Of a stretch of DNA of 64,000 bases, positions 52,742 to 63,910 are shown one piece after another; the stretch's first letter is position 1, and every line of letters begins with the position of its first letter. Under the pieces are notes generated by a model. It ran no database searches, had not been told where the DNA came from, and saw nothing but the letters and a program-made list of their open reading frames with translations. Made by a program: the position numbers and the translations under genes. Source of the stretch: Qipengyuania sp. S6317L1 (GTDB taxonomy: Bacteria; Pseudomonadota; Alphaproteobacteria; Sphingomonadales; Sphingomonadaceae); contig NZ_JALKAJ010000003.1 of assembly GCF_023015615.1 (NCBI RefSeq), positions 186,001 through 250,000 of the forward strand, given 5' to 3'.

Positions 52742-53874
52742 CCGCGTTCTTTGAAAGTCTGGGCCTTTCATACGAGTGGGCCTGGTTCATCGCCACCATC
52801 GCTGGCATCCTCCTCATCGCGCTGCCGGTGATGGTTGCCGTTGCCTATGTGATCTATGTCGACCGTAAGGTAATCGGTGCCGTGTCACTGCGGCGCGGAC
52901 CCAATGTGGTGGGGCCGTTTGGCTTGCTCCAGTCGTTTGCCGACGGGCTTAAGGTGTTCCTGCAAGAGACCATCATTCCTAGCGCTGCGAACAAGGGCAT
53001 TTTTCTGCTCGCACCGATCATCACCTTCACCGTGGCGCTTGCCGCGTGGGCGGTGATTCCATTTAGCGAGGGAGTGGTGCTCGCCGACATCAATGTGGGG
53101 CTGCTCTACATCCTCGCGATCTCGTCGCTCGGCGTTTACGGCGTTGTGATGAGCGGGTGGGCCTCGAACTCGAAATACCCCTTCTTCTCCGCCATGCGCG
53201 CCGCGGCTCAGATGATCTCCTACGAGGTTTCTATCGGGTTTATCCTGGTGTGCGTGGTCCTGTGGGCAGGCACGTTCAACATGACTGGCATCGTTGAAGC
53301 GCAGCGCGGACACGGGCTCGGCATCGTCAACGGGTTTTTCTTCAACCCGCTGCTTTTCCCTATGTTTGTGGTGTTCTTCATCTCGGCTCTCGCTGAAACA
53401 GCGCGCGCTCCGTTCGATTTGACCGAAGCTGAGTCCGAGCTCGTCGCAGGGTATCAGACCGAATATTCCTCAATGGCCTTCGCGCTGTTTTGGCTGGGTG
53501 AATATGCGAACATCCTGTTGATGTGTTCGCTGTGCACGATCCTGTTCATGGGCGGGTGGCTGCCACCGCTTGATTGGGCACCGCTTTACTATGTGCCGGG
53601 CATCGTGTGGTTCTTGCTCAAGACCTTCTTCTTCTTCCTGCTGTTCAGCTGGATCTGGGCGACCGTGCCTCGCTACCGCTATGACCAGCTGATGCGTCTT
53701 GGCTGGAAAGTGTTCCTGCCGATGAGCCTTGGATTTGTCGTCGTGATCAGCGGGTACTTGATGGCCACGGGTCATTTCACAAGCGCCGCGCCGTTGGTTG
53801 AGCCGGCAAGCGTTGCTCCAACTGAAATCGTCGAAGCTTCTAATACGCAGCCAGCAACTGCGAGGGATATGTAA
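52738..53874 (+). CDS. nuoH: NADH-quinone oxidoreductase subunit H
   Basis: NuoH is the membrane subunit at the quinone tunnel entrance. [21 protein letters not shown] near residue 45 and [20 protein letters not shown] near 220 carry its conserved charged residues. About eight membrane helices are present. 378 residues includes a C-terminal extension of about 30 residues rich in Ala, Glu and Thr ([15 protein letters not shown]). The stop overlaps nuoI by one base. Confidence 0.97.
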   Translation: MTAFFESLGLSYEWAWFIATIAGILLIALPVMVAVAYVIYVDRKVIGAVSLRRGPNVVGPFGLLQSFADGLKVFLQETIIPSAANKGIFLLAPIITFTVALAAWAVIPFSEGVVLADINVGLLYILAISSLGVYGVVMSGWASNSKYPFFSAMRAAAQMISYEVSIGFILVCVVLWAGTFNMTGIVEAQRGHGLGIVNGFFFNPLLFPMFVVFFISALAETARAPFDLTEAESELVAGYQTEYSSMAFALFWLGEYANILLMCSLCTILFMGGWLPPLDWAPLYYVPGIVWFLLKTFFFFLLFSWIWATVPRYRYDQLMRLGWKVFLPMSLGFVVVISGYLMATGHFTSAAPLVEPASVAPTEIVEASNTQPATARDM

Positions 53875-54362
53875 TGGCTACCGCAACCCAGCTTCTCAAA
53901 AGCTTCACCCTCTGGGAATTCCTGAAAGCGCACGCGCTGACCTTGAAGTATTTCTTCAAGCCCAAGGTGACGATCAACTATCCGTTCGAGAAGTCGCCGC
54001 TTTCTCCGCGCTTTCGCGGGGAGCATGCGCTGCGCCGTTATCCGAACGGCGAAGAACGCTGCATTGCTTGTAAGCTGTGCGAAGCGGTCTGTCCCGCGCA
54101 AGCGATCACGATCGAGAGCGAGCCGCGCGAGGACGGCAGTCGCCGCACCACGCGCTATGACATCGACATGACAAAGTGCATTTACTGCGGATTTTGTCAG
54201 GAGGCCTGCCCGGTGGATGCCGTGGTTGAGGGGCCAAACTTTGAATACGCCACCGAAACACGCGAGGAATTGCTTTATGACAAGGCCAAACTCCTCGCAA
54301 ATGGTGACAAATGGGAACGCGCCATTGCGGCGAACCTTGAAGCAGACGCACCCTATCGTTAA
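53874..54362 (+). CDS. nuoI: NADH-quinone oxidoreductase subunit I
   Basis: NuoI binds clusters N6a and N6b in the connecting arm. Two 4Fe-4S motifs are clear: [17 protein letters not shown] and [18 protein letters not shown]-terminal [21 protein letters not shown] and the C-terminal [20 protein letters not shown] are conserved. 162 residues is normal. The coding start abuts nuoH. A 46-base gap separates it from nuoJ. Confidence 0.97.
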   Translation: MATATQLLKSFTLWEFLKAHALTLKYFFKPKVTINYPFEKSPLSPRFRGEHALRRYPNGEERCIACKLCEAVCPAQAITIESEPREDGSRRTTRYDIDMTKCIYCGFCQEACPVDAVVEGPNFEYATETREELLYDKAKLLANGDKWERAIAANLEADAPYR

Positions 54363-54408
54363 GGGCGCGTCCAAGCCTTTCTAGGCGGGACGGGATAACA
54401 GGGATCAA

Positions 54409-55032
54409 ATGATTCAAGCTTTAGCCTTCTACCTGTTCGCAGGTGTCGTCATCGCGAGCGCGGTGATGGTCATCATGTCGCGCAACCCGGTGCACTCTGT
54501 GCTGTGGCTCATCCTTGCGTTTTTCAACGCGGCGGGCCTGATGGTGCTGGTGGGCGCCGAGTTTATCGCGATGCTACTCGTCATCGTCTATGTGGGGGCG
54601 GTCGCTGTGCTGTTCCTGTTCGTCGTGATGATGCTCGACATTGACTTTGCCGCGATGCGCGCAGGGTTTATCAAGAATTTCCCGCTGGGCATCGCTATCG
54701 CCTTGGTGCTTCTTGCAGAGCTTGGCCTTGGCATTGGCGCCTATGGCGCGGGCGGTGTCGAGCTTGGCAGCGCCGACGGTGCGGCTGCGGCAAGCGCGAC
54801 CACCTCGAACATCGAGGCGATCGGCGCGCTTCTTTATGGCCGGTATATCCTGCTGTTCGAGATCGCTGGCATCATCCTGCTGGTTGCGATGATTGGCGCG
54901 ATTGTGCTGACGTTCCAGGCGCCCCCTCCGGGCAGCCGCGCGCAGCAAGATATCGGCAAACAGATTTCCCGTCGTCCTGAAGAGGCCACGCAAATGAAGA
55001 ACCCGGAAGTCGGGAAGGGGGTCGAGCTATGA
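54409..55032 (+). CDS. nuoJ: NADH-quinone oxidoreductase subunit J
   Basis: NuoJ is a core membrane subunit next to NuoA and NuoK. The conserved [21 protein letters not shown] and [21 protein letters not shown] segments are present, with five predicted membrane helices. The 207-residue product has a polar C-terminal tail ([19 protein letters not shown]). ATG 54409 has a GGGAT-type site. It overlaps nuoK by four bases. Confidence 0.95.
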   Translation: MIQALAFYLFAGVVIASAVMVIMSRNPVHSVLWLILAFFNAAGLMVLVGAEFIAMLLVIVYVGAVAVLFLFVVMMLDIDFAAMRAGFIKNFPLGIAIALVLLAELGLGIGAYGAGGVELGSADGAAAASATTSNIEAIGALLYGRYILLFEIAGIILLVAMIGAIVLTFQAPPPGSRAQQDIGKQISRRPEEATQMKNPEVGKGVEL

Positions 55033-55337
55033 CCATCGGCATCGAACATTACCTTGTCGTTGGCGCGATCCTGTTCGTGCTTGGCGTTCTGGGCATCTTT
55101 CTCAATCGCAAGAATGTGATCGTCATCCTGATGGCGGTTGAGCTGATCCTGCTCGCAGTGAACATCAACCTTGTCGCATTCAGTGCCTTCAAGGGCGATC
55201 TTGTTGGACAGGTGTTCGCGATGATGGTGCTGACAGTGGCGGCTGCGGAGGCGGCGATCGGTCTTGCGATCCTCGTTATCTATTTCCGTGGCCGTGGCAC
55301 GATTGCGGTTGATGATGTCAACCGGATGAAAGGATAA
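55029..55337 (+). CDS. nuoK: NADH-quinone oxidoreductase subunit K
   Basis: NuoK is a small antiporter-like membrane subunit with three helices and 102 residues. The conserved charged residues are visible: the glutamate in [19 protein letters not shown] and the one in [27 protein letters not shown] precedes them. It starts in an ATGA overlap with nuoJ. nuoL follows six bases after the stop. Confidence 0.97.
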   Translation: MTIGIEHYLVVGAILFVLGVLGIFLNRKNVIVILMAVELILLAVNINLVAFSAFKGDLVGQVFAMMVLTVAAAEAAIGLAILVIYFRGRGTIAVDDVNRMKG

Positions 55338-55343
55338 GGCGCC

Positions 55344-57338
55344 GTGGACACGCAGATCCTAATCATCGTCTTTGCCCCGCTGATTGCCTCGATCATCGCT
55401 GGTCTCGGCAACAAGGCGCTGGGCAACACGATTGCCAAGTCGATCACAACGGGTGGCCTTTTCCTTTCGGCGGCACTGAGCTGGCCGATCTTCATTGGCT
55501 TTCTGACCGGCTCGAACACGGCTGAGGTCGTGCCCGTGCTTCAATGGGTTCAGTCGGGTGATATGAGCTTCGACTGGGCGCTTCGTGTCGATGCGCTTAC
55601 CGCCGTCATGCTGGTGGTGATCAACTCGGTCTCCGCGCTCGTTCACCTGTATAGCTGGGGCTATATGGAAGAAGACCCGGATCAGCCGCGCTTCTTCGCA
55701 TACCTTTCGCTCTTCACCTTCGCCATGCTCATGCTGGTGACAGCCGATAACCTCGTTCAGATGTTCTTCGGTTGGGAAGGGGTGGGCCTTGCCTCATACC
55801 TGCTGATCGGTTTCTGGTTCAGAAAACCATCTGCTGGCGCTGCCGCGATCAAAGCTTTTGTGGTCAACCGGGTGGGCGATTTGGGCTTCATGCTCGGCAT
55901 CTTTGGTACATTTCTGGTGTTCCAGACGACATCTATTCCTGAGATTCTTGCCGCCTCTGCTGGCATGAGTGGTTCGACCATCGGTTTCCTTGGCATGCGT
56001 TTGCCGACGATGGATATCTTGTGCTTCCTGCTCTTTATCGGAGCGATGGGTAAGTCGGCGCAGCTTGGCCTGCACACATGGCTTCCTGACGCGATGGAGG
56101 GGCCGACGCCAGTTTCGGCGTTGATCCACGCAGCGACTATGGTGACCGCAGGCGTGTTCATGGTCTGCCGCCTGTCGCCAATGTTTGAGGCCGCTCCAAT
56201 CGCGCTGATGATCGTGACAATCGTGGGTGCAGCAACATGCTTCTTCGCAGCGACCATCGGCACGACGCAGTGGGACATTAAGCGGGTCATTGCCTATTCA
56301 ACCTGCTCGCAGCTCGGATACATGTTCTTTGCCGCAGGTATCGGGGCATACGGCGTTGCGATGTTCCACCTGTTCACCCACGCCTTCTTCAAGGCACTGT
56401 TGTTCCTTGGCGCAGGCTCGGTAATTCATGCGATGCATCACGAGCAGGACATGCGCTATTATGGCGGTCTCAGGAAAGCGATCCCGATTACCTTTGTGGC
56501 GATGCTCTTGGGCACTCTCGCGATTACGGGCCTTGGTGTTTATCACCTCGGTGCAGGTTTCGCTGGCTTCTGGTCGAAAGACGCGATTCTTGAGGCAGCC
56601 TTTGCGCGTGGTACCACCACTTCGACAGTTGCCTTCTGGGCAGGTGTGACTGCGGCGCTTCTCACCAGCTTCTACAGCTGGCGACTGATGTTCCTCACCT
56701 TCTGGGGTAAGCCCCGCTGGATCGAGAGCGAGCATATCCAGCACACGGTTCACAAGACACCCGAGGAAGCGGGCGAGGACACAACCGGCGGCTATCACCC
56801 GCATGAAAGCCCGATTGCTATGCTAATCCCGCTGGTGGTTCTCTCCACCGGAGCGGTTCTGGCTGGCCAAGTGTTCGCGCCAAGCTTTATTGATGATGCA
56901 AGCTTCTGGGCAGGCTCGATCTTCTACAACGAAAACCTCATCCACGCGCTTCACGCCGTGCCGTATTGGGTGAAATATTCAGCCCTAGTGGTCATGGTGC
57001 TGGGCTTTATCGGCGCTTATATCGCCTATATCGCCAAGCCCGACATACCTGCGAAGTTCGTCTCGTCTTTTGGCTGGTTGCACAATTTCGTATTCCGCAA
57101 ATGGTATTTCGACGAGCTTTATGATGCAATCTTCGTAAAGCCTGCCTTCTGGCTTGGCCGCCAGTTCTGGAGACTGGGCGACATTGGCACCATCGACCGC
57201 TTCGGCCCCAACGGCATTGCTGCGGTGGTCCAACGTGGTTCGGTCGCGGCCAAGACGATCCAGTCGGGCTATCTCTACACCTATGCGTTGATCATGCTTC
57301 TGGGCCTGATCGCCGCTGTCACTTATGTGCTGCTCTAG
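55344..57338 (+). CDS. nuoL: NADH-quinone oxidoreductase subunit L
   Basis: NuoL is the distal proton-pumping, Mrp-antiporter-like subunit. The conserved TM7-8 block HTWLPDAMEGPTPVSALIHAATMV and the FFGWEGVGLASYLLIGFW block (with key glutamate) are present. HALHAVPYWVKYS and FRKWYFDELYD belong to the C-terminal part with the lateral helix. 664 residues is normal. Start is GTG 55344. Confidence 0.97.
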   Translation: MDTQILIIVFAPLIASIIAGLGNKALGNTIAKSITTGGLFLSAALSWPIFIGFLTGSNTAEVVPVLQWVQSGDMSFDWALRVDALTAVMLVVINSVSALVHLYSWGYMEEDPDQPRFFAYLSLFTFAMLMLVTADNLVQMFFGWEGVGLASYLLIGFWFRKPSAGAAAIKAFVVNRVGDLGFMLGIFGTFLVFQTTSIPEILAASAGMSGSTIGFLGMRLPTMDILCFLLFIGAMGKSAQLGLHTWLPDAMEGPTPVSALIHAATMVTAGVFMVCRLSPMFEAAPIALMIVTIVGAATCFFAATIGTTQWDIKRVIAYSTCSQLGYMFFAAGIGAYGVAMFHLFTHAFFKALLFLGAGSVIHAMHHEQDMRYYGGLRKAIPITFVAMLLGTLAITGLGVYHLGAGFAGFWSKDAILEAAFARGTTTSTVAFWAGVTAALLTSFYSWRLMFLTFWGKPRWIESEHIQHTVHKTPEEAGEDTTGGYHPHESPIAMLIPLVVLSTGAVLAGQVFAPSFIDDASFWAGSIFYNENLIHALHAVPYWVKYSALVVMVLGFIGAYIAYIAKPDIPAKFVSSFGWLHNFVFRKWYFDELYDAIFVKPAFWLGRQFWRLGDIGTIDRFGPNGIAAVVQRGSVAAKTIQSGYLYTYALIMLLGLIAAVTYVLL

Positions 57339-57353
57339 AGGTCTTTGAGCGTA

Positions 57354-58895
57354 ATGGACTTTCCCATCCTCACCATCATGATGCTGGTGCCGCTTGCAGG
57401 CGCGTTGGCATGTTTGTTCGCAGGTTCAGCCTCGCGCGTGATCGCGCTCGGCGCTACGCTCGTGACATTTGTTCTCGGCATCATGCTGTGGGCCAATTAC
57501 GAGATTGGCGGCGCGCAATGGCAGTTTCAGGAAAAGTATGAGCTAGTCGCAGGCTTCTCTTACGCTCTCGGGATCGACGGCATTGCGCTGATGCTAATTA
57601 TGCTCAGCGTGTTCCTCATGCCGATCTGCATTCTCGCGAGTTGGGATTCGATCAAGAAGCGCACCGGCGAATACATGGCGGCCTTCCTGTTCATGGAAGT
57701 GCTGATGATCGGGACGTTTGCGGCGCAGGATCTGTTCCTGTTCTATATCTTCTTCGAAGCTGGCCTTATTCCGATGTATCTCATCATCGGCGTGTGGGGT
57801 GGGGACAACCGCATTTACGCGAGCTACAAGTTCTTCCTCTACACGCTGATTGGCTCGGTTCTGATGCTGATCGCGATGTTCTGGATGGTGAGCGAAGCTG
57901 GCACGTCGGACATTCCGACGCTGATGCAGTACAATTTCCCCGGCGGGGCGCAGACGTGGCTGTGGCTGGCGTTCTTCGCGAGCTTTGCGGTGAAGGTGCC
58001 GATGTGGCCGTTCCACACCTGGCTTCCCGATGCGCACGTTCAGGCACCAACTGCCGGTTCTGTGATCCTTGCAGGCGTCTTGCTGAAACTGGGCGGATAT
58101 GGCTTTATCCGTTTCAGTCTGCCTATGTTTCCTGATGCCAGCGCCGACTTTGCGTGGTTCGTTTTCATCCTCTCGATGATCGCGGTGATTTACACCTCAT
58201 TGGTCGCGCTGGTTCAGGCGGATATGAAGAAGCTGATTGCTTACTCGTCGGTCGCTCACATGGCGATCGTGACCGTCGGCCTTTTTGCATTCAATGTGCA
58301 GGGCCTTGAAGGCGCAATGATCGTCATGCTCTCGCACGGCCTCGTCTCTGGTGCGCTCTTCCTGTGTGTCGGCGTCATCTACGACCGCCTGCACACCCGC
58401 GAGATTGAACGTTACGGCGGCCTTTCCATCAACATGCCGTATTACGCTTTGTTTTTCCTGTTTTTCACCATGGCATCCATTGGCCTGCCTGGCACCAGCG
58501 GGTTCGTGGGCGAATTCCTCTCGCTTGCCGGCATCTACCAAACTTCCAGCCTCGTGGCGCTTGTGAGCACCACTGGCATTATTCTGGGCGCAGCTTACAT
58601 GCTCTACCTCTACCGCCGCGTGGCTTTCGGTGATCAGAAGAACGCTGACGCCGCCGCGATGAAAGACATTACAGCGCGCGAATGGATTATGATGACCCCG
58701 ATCGCTGCTGTCGTTCTTTGGATGGGTGTCTATCCTGAGAGCTTTCTGGCACCGATGCGCGCCGACATTGCTGCGCTTGATGCGCTACTTTCTGCAGCTG
58801 CACCTGCCAGCGATGCAGCGCTTACCGGCGGTGAACCCTTGAGCGAGGCGGCCAACGCCATCGAGTTCGAGGGACACGAAGGGGAGGCGCACTGA
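57354..58895 (+). CDS. nuoM: NADH-quinone oxidoreductase subunit M
   Basis: NuoM is the second antiporter-like subunit. [20 protein letters not shown] carries the key glutamate, and [20 protein letters not shown] the conserved lysine-pocket region. [16 protein letters not shown] follows. About 513 residues from ATG 57354. A TTG at 57345 is in frame but less likely. The C-terminus has an acidic cytoplasmic-looking tail ([16 protein letters not shown]). The stop overlaps nuoN by one base. Confidence 0.97.
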   Translation: MDFPILTIMMLVPLAGALACLFAGSASRVIALGATLVTFVLGIMLWANYEIGGAQWQFQEKYELVAGFSYALGIDGIALMLIMLSVFLMPICILASWDSIKKRTGEYMAAFLFMEVLMIGTFAAQDLFLFYIFFEAGLIPMYLIIGVWGGDNRIYASYKFFLYTLIGSVLMLIAMFWMVSEAGTSDIPTLMQYNFPGGAQTWLWLAFFASFAVKVPMWPFHTWLPDAHVQAPTAGSVILAGVLLKLGGYGFIRFSLPMFPDASADFAWFVFILSMIAVIYTSLVALVQADMKKLIAYSSVAHMAIVTVGLFAFNVQGLEGAMIVMLSHGLVSGALFLCVGVIYDRLHTREIERYGGLSINMPYYALFFLFFTMASIGLPGTSGFVGEFLSLAGIYQTSSLVALVSTTGIILGAAYMLYLYRRVAFGDQKNADAAAMKDITAREWIMMTPIAAVVLWMGVYPESFLAPMRADIAALDALLSAAAPASDAALTGGEPLSEAANAIEFEGHEGEAH

Positions 58896-60376
58896 TGCTC
58901 GATTTCTCATCCTCCTTCGCTCTGGTCATTCCAGAATTGATCCTCACGGGCGCGGGCCTCGTTCTGCTGCTTGTTGCCGCATGGGTCGGTGACAAAGCCG
59001 CGCGCGCAGCGACAATTGTCGCTGCTGGCACTTTGTTCACGGCGGGCCTTTTCACCATTCCCGGCCTGCACTTCGGAACTGATGGTCCTGACACTTATGC
59101 GTTCGGCACGCTTCTGAAGATCGACAGCTTCGCGCTCTTCTCAAAGGCGTTGATCTATCTTGCAGGTATCGGCGCGCTGATGGTTGCGCCGGCTTTTTTC
59201 AACGGCCCCGCAGCCGCGAGCGAACGCGGGCTTCGCGCGGAATATCCCGTGCTTGTCCTGTTCGCGACGCTGGGTATGAGCATCATGGTTTCGGCCAGCG
59301 ATTTCATGACGCTTTATATGGGGCTCGAATTGAACTCGCTTGCGGCTTATGTGCTCGCAGCGATCCTGCGCAAGGATACGCGTTCGGCAGAAGCAGGTCT
59401 TAAATATTTCGTCCTTGGAGCGCTTGCTTCGGGCATTCTGTTGTACGGCATCAGCCTCCTTTACGGCTTCACCGGCGGCACCGACTTCGCAAGCGTTCGT
59501 GCTGGCCTTGAGGGAGAGCTTTCGACCGGACAGCTTTTCGGTTTGACTTTTGTCCTTGCCGGCCTCGCGTTCAAGATTGCCGCAGTGCCGTTCCACATGT
59601 GGACGCCTGACGTCTACGAAGGGGCTCCTACGCCGGTCACGCTGTTTTTCGCCACTGCGCCGAAGGTCGCAGCGGTCGCGCTCACCGCGCGCGTCGTTTT
59701 CGAAGTCTTCGGCGGTCAGGTTCAGGCCTGGCAACAGATCGTAATGTTTACCGCCTTGGCCTCGATCGTCTTCGGTGCGCTTGGTGCTATTGGTCAGGAC
59801 AATTTGAAACGCTTGCTGGCCTACTCGTCGATCAACAACGTCGGTTTCATCCTCTTGGGCCTCGCAGTGGCTACTCCGGCGGGCGCAAGTGCAATGTTGA
59901 TTTACCTCGTCATCTATGTGGTGATGAGCCTTGGTAGCTTTACAGCGCTTCTGATGCTGCGTGGTGCGGATGGTGAGCTTTATGAGACTTTCGGCGACAT
60001 TGCAGGCCTCGCTGTTACGCGACCTGCCATCGCCTGGGCTCTGTTGCTCTTCATGTTCAGCCTTGCTGGTATCCCGCCGCTTCTCGGCTTCTACAGCAAG
60101 TTCGTCGTATTCCAGGCCGTGGTCGAAGCAGACCTAATAGTGTTCGCAGCCATTGGCATTGCCGCCAGCGTGATCGGCGCGTTCTACTACATCAAGTTTG
60201 TGAAGGTCATGTTCTTTGATGAGCCTGTGGGACTTGCGACCGGCAAAAGTGAGACGTCGCATTGGGTCCTGCTCGCGATCACCGCAGCGATCATTTCGCC
60301 GCTGGGCTATCTCATGACGGGTTCGATCAGCGATCTTGCCAACAAGGCAGCATATGCGCTGTTCCTTGCTGTCTAG
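58895..60376 (+). CDS. nuoN: NADH-quinone oxidoreductase subunit N
   Basis: NuoN is the proximal antiporter-like subunit. Conserved sites include LYMGLELNSLAAYVLAAILR (key glutamate), SAEAGLKYFVLGALASGILLYG and FHMWTPDVYEGAPTPVTLFF. GQDNLKRLLAYSSINNVGFIL carries the central lysine. 493 residues fits. It ends the nuo genes. birA follows three bases after the stop and could be read from the same message. Confidence 0.97.
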   Translation: MLDFSSSFALVIPELILTGAGLVLLLVAAWVGDKAARAATIVAAGTLFTAGLFTIPGLHFGTDGPDTYAFGTLLKIDSFALFSKALIYLAGIGALMVAPAFFNGPAAASERGLRAEYPVLVLFATLGMSIMVSASDFMTLYMGLELNSLAAYVLAAILRKDTRSAEAGLKYFVLGALASGILLYGISLLYGFTGGTDFASVRAGLEGELSTGQLFGLTFVLAGLAFKIAAVPFHMWTPDVYEGAPTPVTLFFATAPKVAAVALTARVVFEVFGGQVQAWQQIVMFTALASIVFGALGAIGQDNLKRLLAYSSINNVGFILLGLAVATPAGASAMLIYLVIYVVMSLGSFTALLMLRGADGELYETFGDIAGLAVTRPAIAWALLLFMFSLAGIPPLLGFYSKFVVFQAVVEADLIVFAAIGIAASVIGAFYYIKFVKVMFFDEPVGLATGKSETSHWVLLAITAAIISPLGYLMTGSISDLANKAAYALFLAV

Positions 60377-60379
60377 AGG

Positions 60380-61099
60380 ATGGGCGGCTTGATCCGCTTC
60401 GTCGAGAAAACAGGCTCTACCAACGCAGATTTGGCGGGAGCGCTTCGTTCAGATGCAAGGCCGGTAGAGGGTGATTGGCTTGTCGCCCGGCGCCAAACTG
60501 CAGGCAAGGGGCGTCAGGGCCGCGAATGGTTCGATGGTTCGGGCAATTTCATGGGCTCGACAGTTGTTACTCTTGCAGCGGATGACCCTCCGCCCGCGTC
60601 ATTGAGTTTCGTCGCCGCCTTGGCTGTTTTTGACACCACTCTTCAGGCATCGAATGCGGCGCACAATCTCAAGCTAAAATGGCCCAATGATGTGCTTTTG
60701 AACGACGGCAAGCTCTCCGGCATTCTGCTTGAACTGGTTGGGAATACGATTGTCGCCGGTATCGGCGTGAACCTTGCCCAAGCCCCAAGCTTGCCGGATC
60801 GAAAGACAAGCGCGCTTGTCGACATTGGTACGGTGGTGAATGTCGATGCGTTTGCGCATGAACTTGCCAGCAATTTTGCGGCTTGGCTTGGTGAGTGGCG
60901 TCAACGCGGATTGCCGCACCTGCTTACCCATTTTCTTGAACGCTCAATGCACTCGAGCGGAAGCGCGATCACCGTCCATGACACTGACGGCACGTACATC
61001 TCAGGCAGCTTTGCAGGGTTGGAAGAAAGTGATGGCGCATTGAGGCTGCGCTTGGCGGATGGCTCGGAACGTGTCATTCGAGCTGGAGACATTTCATAA
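60380..61099 (+). CDS. birA: Biotin--[acetyl-CoA-carboxylase] ligase, short form
   Basis: BirA attaches biotin to the carboxyl carrier protein of acetyl-CoA carboxylase through biotinyl-AMP. The adenylate motif is [13 protein letters not shown] near residue 48, and the lysine motif [19 protein letters not shown] near 95. At 239 residues it lacks the DNA-binding repressor domain of E. coli BirA, so it is enzymatic only. A C-terminal SH3-like segment ([18 protein letters not shown]) is present. It is downstream of nuoN and upstream of coaX. Confidence 0.93.
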   Translation: MGGLIRFVEKTGSTNADLAGALRSDARPVEGDWLVARRQTAGKGRQGREWFDGSGNFMGSTVVTLAADDPPPASLSFVAALAVFDTTLQASNAAHNLKLKWPNDVLLNDGKLSGILLELVGNTIVAGIGVNLAQAPSLPDRKTSALVDIGTVVNVDAFAHELASNFAAWLGEWRQRGLPHLLTHFLERSMHSSGSAITVHDTDGTYISGSFAGLEESDGALRLRLADGSERVIRAGDIS

Positions 61100-61112
61100 A
61101 GGGAGCGCCGCA

Positions 61113-61910
61113 ATGCTGCTGGCAGCTGACGTCGGAAACACCAATGTTGTCTTTGCCCTGTTTGAGCCTGACGGGGAGGGCGGTTTTACCATGCCGCCGC
61201 GCGCACGCTGGCGCATCGCCACCGATCCGCGCCGGACGGGCGATGAGTATGCGGTCTGGCTCTTACAGCTTCTCGATATTGAAGGTGTGTCGCGCGAGGA
61301 TGTGAATGCGATCATCTACGCCTCTGTTGTGCCGCGCGCAGATCATAATCTGACGGTGTTGAGCCAGAAATATTTCGATATCACGCCGCTTAAAGCAGGC
61401 GAGGGTGCGGCAGCATGGCCATTTGTTGCCGACGTCGATCAGCCAAGCTCGCTTGGTGCAGATCGCGCGCTCAATATTCTGGCGGCCCATCATAAATATG
61501 GCGGTGACCTTGTCGTGATCGACTTTGGCACGGCAACAAAGTTTGAAGTGATTGATTTCAATGGCACGTATAAGGGCGGCTCAATCGCTCCCGGGATCAA
61601 TCTGTCGCTCGACGCCTTGGTTGGCAAGACTGCAAAGCTACCGCGCATTGCGATCGAAACACCAGCGAGCCAGAGTGTCATCGGACGCAACACGGAAGAC
61701 CAAATGCTCATTGGAGTTTTCTGGGGCTATGTTGCAATGATGGAAGGGATCGTTGCGCGGATGAAGACCGAAATCGGCCGTCCGGTAAAAGTTGTCGCAA
61801 CCGGCGGCCTTGCCATATTGTTTGACGAGGCGACCGATATTTTCGACGAAGTCGATGCCGATTTAACCATTGAGGGCCTCGCGATCCTCGCTAGGCAGGC
61901 ATTGAGCTGA
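61113..61910 (+). CDS. coaX: Type III pantothenate kinase
   Basis: CoaX phosphorylates pantothenate, the first step of coenzyme A synthesis, and unlike types I and II is insensitive to CoA feedback in studied members. The actin-like fold is visible as [15 protein letters not shown] at the N-terminus, [19 protein letters not shown] in the middle and [15 protein letters not shown] plus [15 protein letters not shown] as nucleotide and substrate sites. 265 residues is typical. ATG 61113 follows AAAGGGAG. The frame upstream overlaps birA but is not used. Confidence 0.94.
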   Translation: MLLAADVGNTNVVFALFEPDGEGGFTMPPRARWRIATDPRRTGDEYAVWLLQLLDIEGVSREDVNAIIYASVVPRADHNLTVLSQKYFDITPLKAGEGAAAWPFVADVDQPSSLGADRALNILAAHHKYGGDLVVIDFGTATKFEVIDFNGTYKGGSIAPGINLSLDALVGKTAKLPRIAIETPASQSVIGRNTEDQMLIGVFWGYVAMMEGIVARMKTEIGRPVKVVATGGLAILFDEATDIFDEVDADLTIEGLAILARQALS

Positions 61911-61946
61911 ATGCCGTATCAATCGAGATAGAACGATAAAAACAAA

Positions 61947-63611
61947 GTGAAAAAAGACTACACCCCAGAAAATGAATTGCTCTTTCTCGCCCTTGGGGGC
62001 TCGGGCGAGATTGGCATGAACGTCAACCTTTATGGCTGCAATGGCAAATGGTTGATGGTCGATCTTGGCATGACCTTTTCGGGCGGCGAATACCCCGGCG
62101 TCGATCTCGTTTTTGCTGATCTGGAATTCATTGAAGAGCGCACCACGGACTTATTGGGCATCGTCCTCACCCACGCGCACGAAGACCACATTGGCGCCGT
62201 GCCCTACTTCGCTGGCGAGCTTGGCGTGCCGCTCTACGCGACGCCGTTCACCGCTGATCTGGTGGCCCGCAAACTCGAAGAGGCGGGGCTTCTGGGTCAG
62301 GTTGAGCTTAACATCATCGAGGAAGATCACGGCCAGATCGACATTTGGCCTTTTACGGTGAGGTATCTCCCGCTCGCGCACTCGATTGCGGAAGGAAACG
62401 CGCTGCTGATCGACACGCCGCATGGCCGCATTTTTCACACGGGCGACTGGAAACTCGACGAAGATCCGATCATCGGTGAGCCAACCACAGAGGATGAGCT
62501 TCGCGAGATTGGCAATGAGGGCGTCCTCGCGCTCGTGTGCGACAGCACCAACGTCTTTAATCCCAACCCCTCGGGCTCCGAAGGCGCGGTGCATAAGGGG
62601 CTGATGGAGGAGGTCGCGCGTCACAAGGGCAAGCGTGTTCTCGTGACCACCTTTGCGAGCAATGTCGCCCGTCTGCAAACGCTGGGCGAAGTGGCGCGCG
62701 AAACCGGGCGGCAGGTGTGTGTGGCTGGCCGCTCGATCGACCGAATTCTTGAGGTGGCGCAGGACAACGGCTATCTCGAAGACTTTCCCACCCCAGTGGA
62801 CTTCGACACCGCCATGCGTCTTCCACGCGGCGATGTGATGATTTTGGCCACCGGCGGACAAGGTGAGCCTCGCGCAGCGTTGGCCAGAATTGCCGATGAC
62901 AATCATCCGCTTGAGCTTGTCTCAGGCGACGTGGTGCTTTTCTCATCGCGCCTTATCCCTGGCAATGAGATTGCGGTTGGCAAAATGCAAAACCAGCTCG
63001 CAGCTCGCGGGATCGAGATGATCACCGATCGCCAAAGCTTCATCCACGTCTCGGGACACCCCGGACGTCCTGAGCTTGAAGCGCTTTACGGTTGGCTTCG
63101 TCCTGATGTGCTCGTGCCTGTGCACGGCGAAATGCGGCATATGCAGGAGCAAGCGCGGGTCGGCAAAGCGTTCGGAATTGCCAGCAACGTGGTCCAGTCA
63201 AACGGCGATATTGTCCGGCTTGCACCGGGAGAGCCCGGCAAAATCGGTGAAGTTCGCTCGGGCCGCCTCGTCCTTGATGGTGATATCATTTCACCGGCTG
63301 ATGGCAATGCCGTGAACACAAGGCGGAGGGTGTCGTTCGAGGGCCTCGTCATCGTGGTTCTCGCTCGCGGAGAAGCCCCCCTTATCGAAGCGATTGGCTT
63401 GCCTCTTGATGAGGATCTGCCCGAGTTCATCGAGGAAACCCGCGAAGATATCCTCAAAGCGATAGGCAAGCTCAAGGGCCGCGATGCCAGCGATCCCTCT
63501 GCGGTTCACGAAGCAGCCCGTCTTGCTGCGAGACGAGCAGCCCGGCGCTGGTCAGGCAAGAACCCGCAAGTCCGCGTGCTTATGCCGGGTCTTTCAGGTG
63601 CGACAGACTAA
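61947..63611 (+). CDS. rnj: Ribonuclease J
   Basis: RNase J is a metallo-beta-lactamase/beta-CASP enzyme with 5'-3' exonuclease and endonuclease activity. The zinc motif LTHAHEDHIGAVPYF and the HSIAEGNALLIDTPHG and IFHTGDWKLDEDP histidine and aspartate sites are present. VTTFASNVARLQ and the beta-CASP block FSSRLIPGNE and FIHVSGHPGRPE follow; the C-terminal segment has the usual conserved helix. 554 residues. Start is GTG 61947 in a poorly defined site. Together with rne this window encodes two separate RNA-decay nucleases. Confidence 0.95.
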   Translation: MKKDYTPENELLFLALGGSGEIGMNVNLYGCNGKWLMVDLGMTFSGGEYPGVDLVFADLEFIEERTTDLLGIVLTHAHEDHIGAVPYFAGELGVPLYATPFTADLVARKLEEAGLLGQVELNIIEEDHGQIDIWPFTVRYLPLAHSIAEGNALLIDTPHGRIFHTGDWKLDEDPIIGEPTTEDELREIGNEGVLALVCDSTNVFNPNPSGSEGAVHKGLMEEVARHKGKRVLVTTFASNVARLQTLGEVARETGRQVCVAGRSIDRILEVAQDNGYLEDFPTPVDFDTAMRLPRGDVMILATGGQGEPRAALARIADDNHPLELVSGDVVLFSSRLIPGNEIAVGKMQNQLAARGIEMITDRQSFIHVSGHPGRPELEALYGWLRPDVLVPVHGEMRHMQEQARVGKAFGIASNVVQSNGDIVRLAPGEPGKIGEVRSGRLVLDGDIISPADGNAVNTRRRVSFEGLVIVVLARGEAPLIEAIGLPLDEDLPEFIEETREDILKAIGKLKGRDASDPSAVHEAARLAARRAARRWSGKNPQVRVLMPGLSGATD

Positions 63612-63901
63612 TGCAGTGGACCTCTATCCTCGCTGTCTATTTTCTCATCTGGGTGATGAGTGCGTTCATGATGTTGCCTTTCGGTGTGCGCACATCGGAA
63701 GAGGCAGGCGAAGCGCTTGTGCCGGGGCAGTCCGAAAGCGCGCCAGCACAATTCAAGCCGGGCAAGCTGCTGTTCCGCGCAACGCTGATCGCGATTGTGC
63801 TCACCAGCCTCTTCGTGCTCAATTACGAGTATGGTTGGATCGGCGCGAGTGACCTCGACATTCTGCCAAAGCCGCCTGAAAACCTATCCCGCGAAGGATA
63901 A
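63611..63901 (+). CDS. DUF1467 family small membrane protein
   Basis: The 96-residue protein has two membrane helices (ILAVYFLIWVMSAFMMLPFGV and LLFRATLIAIVLTSLFVLNY) joined by a polar loop and a short tail. The conserved LPFGVRTSEEAG motif is that of DUF1467, a family known in alphaproteobacteria as small inner-membrane proteins with unknown role, often beside rnj. ATG 63611 overlaps the stop of rnj by one base. It converges on the last gene. Confidence 0.88.
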   Translation: MQWTSILAVYFLIWVMSAFMMLPFGVRTSEEAGEALVPGQSESAPAQFKPGKLLFRATLIAIVLTSLFVLNYEYGWIGASDLDILPKPPENLSREG

Positions 63902-63910
63902 AGCCCTAGA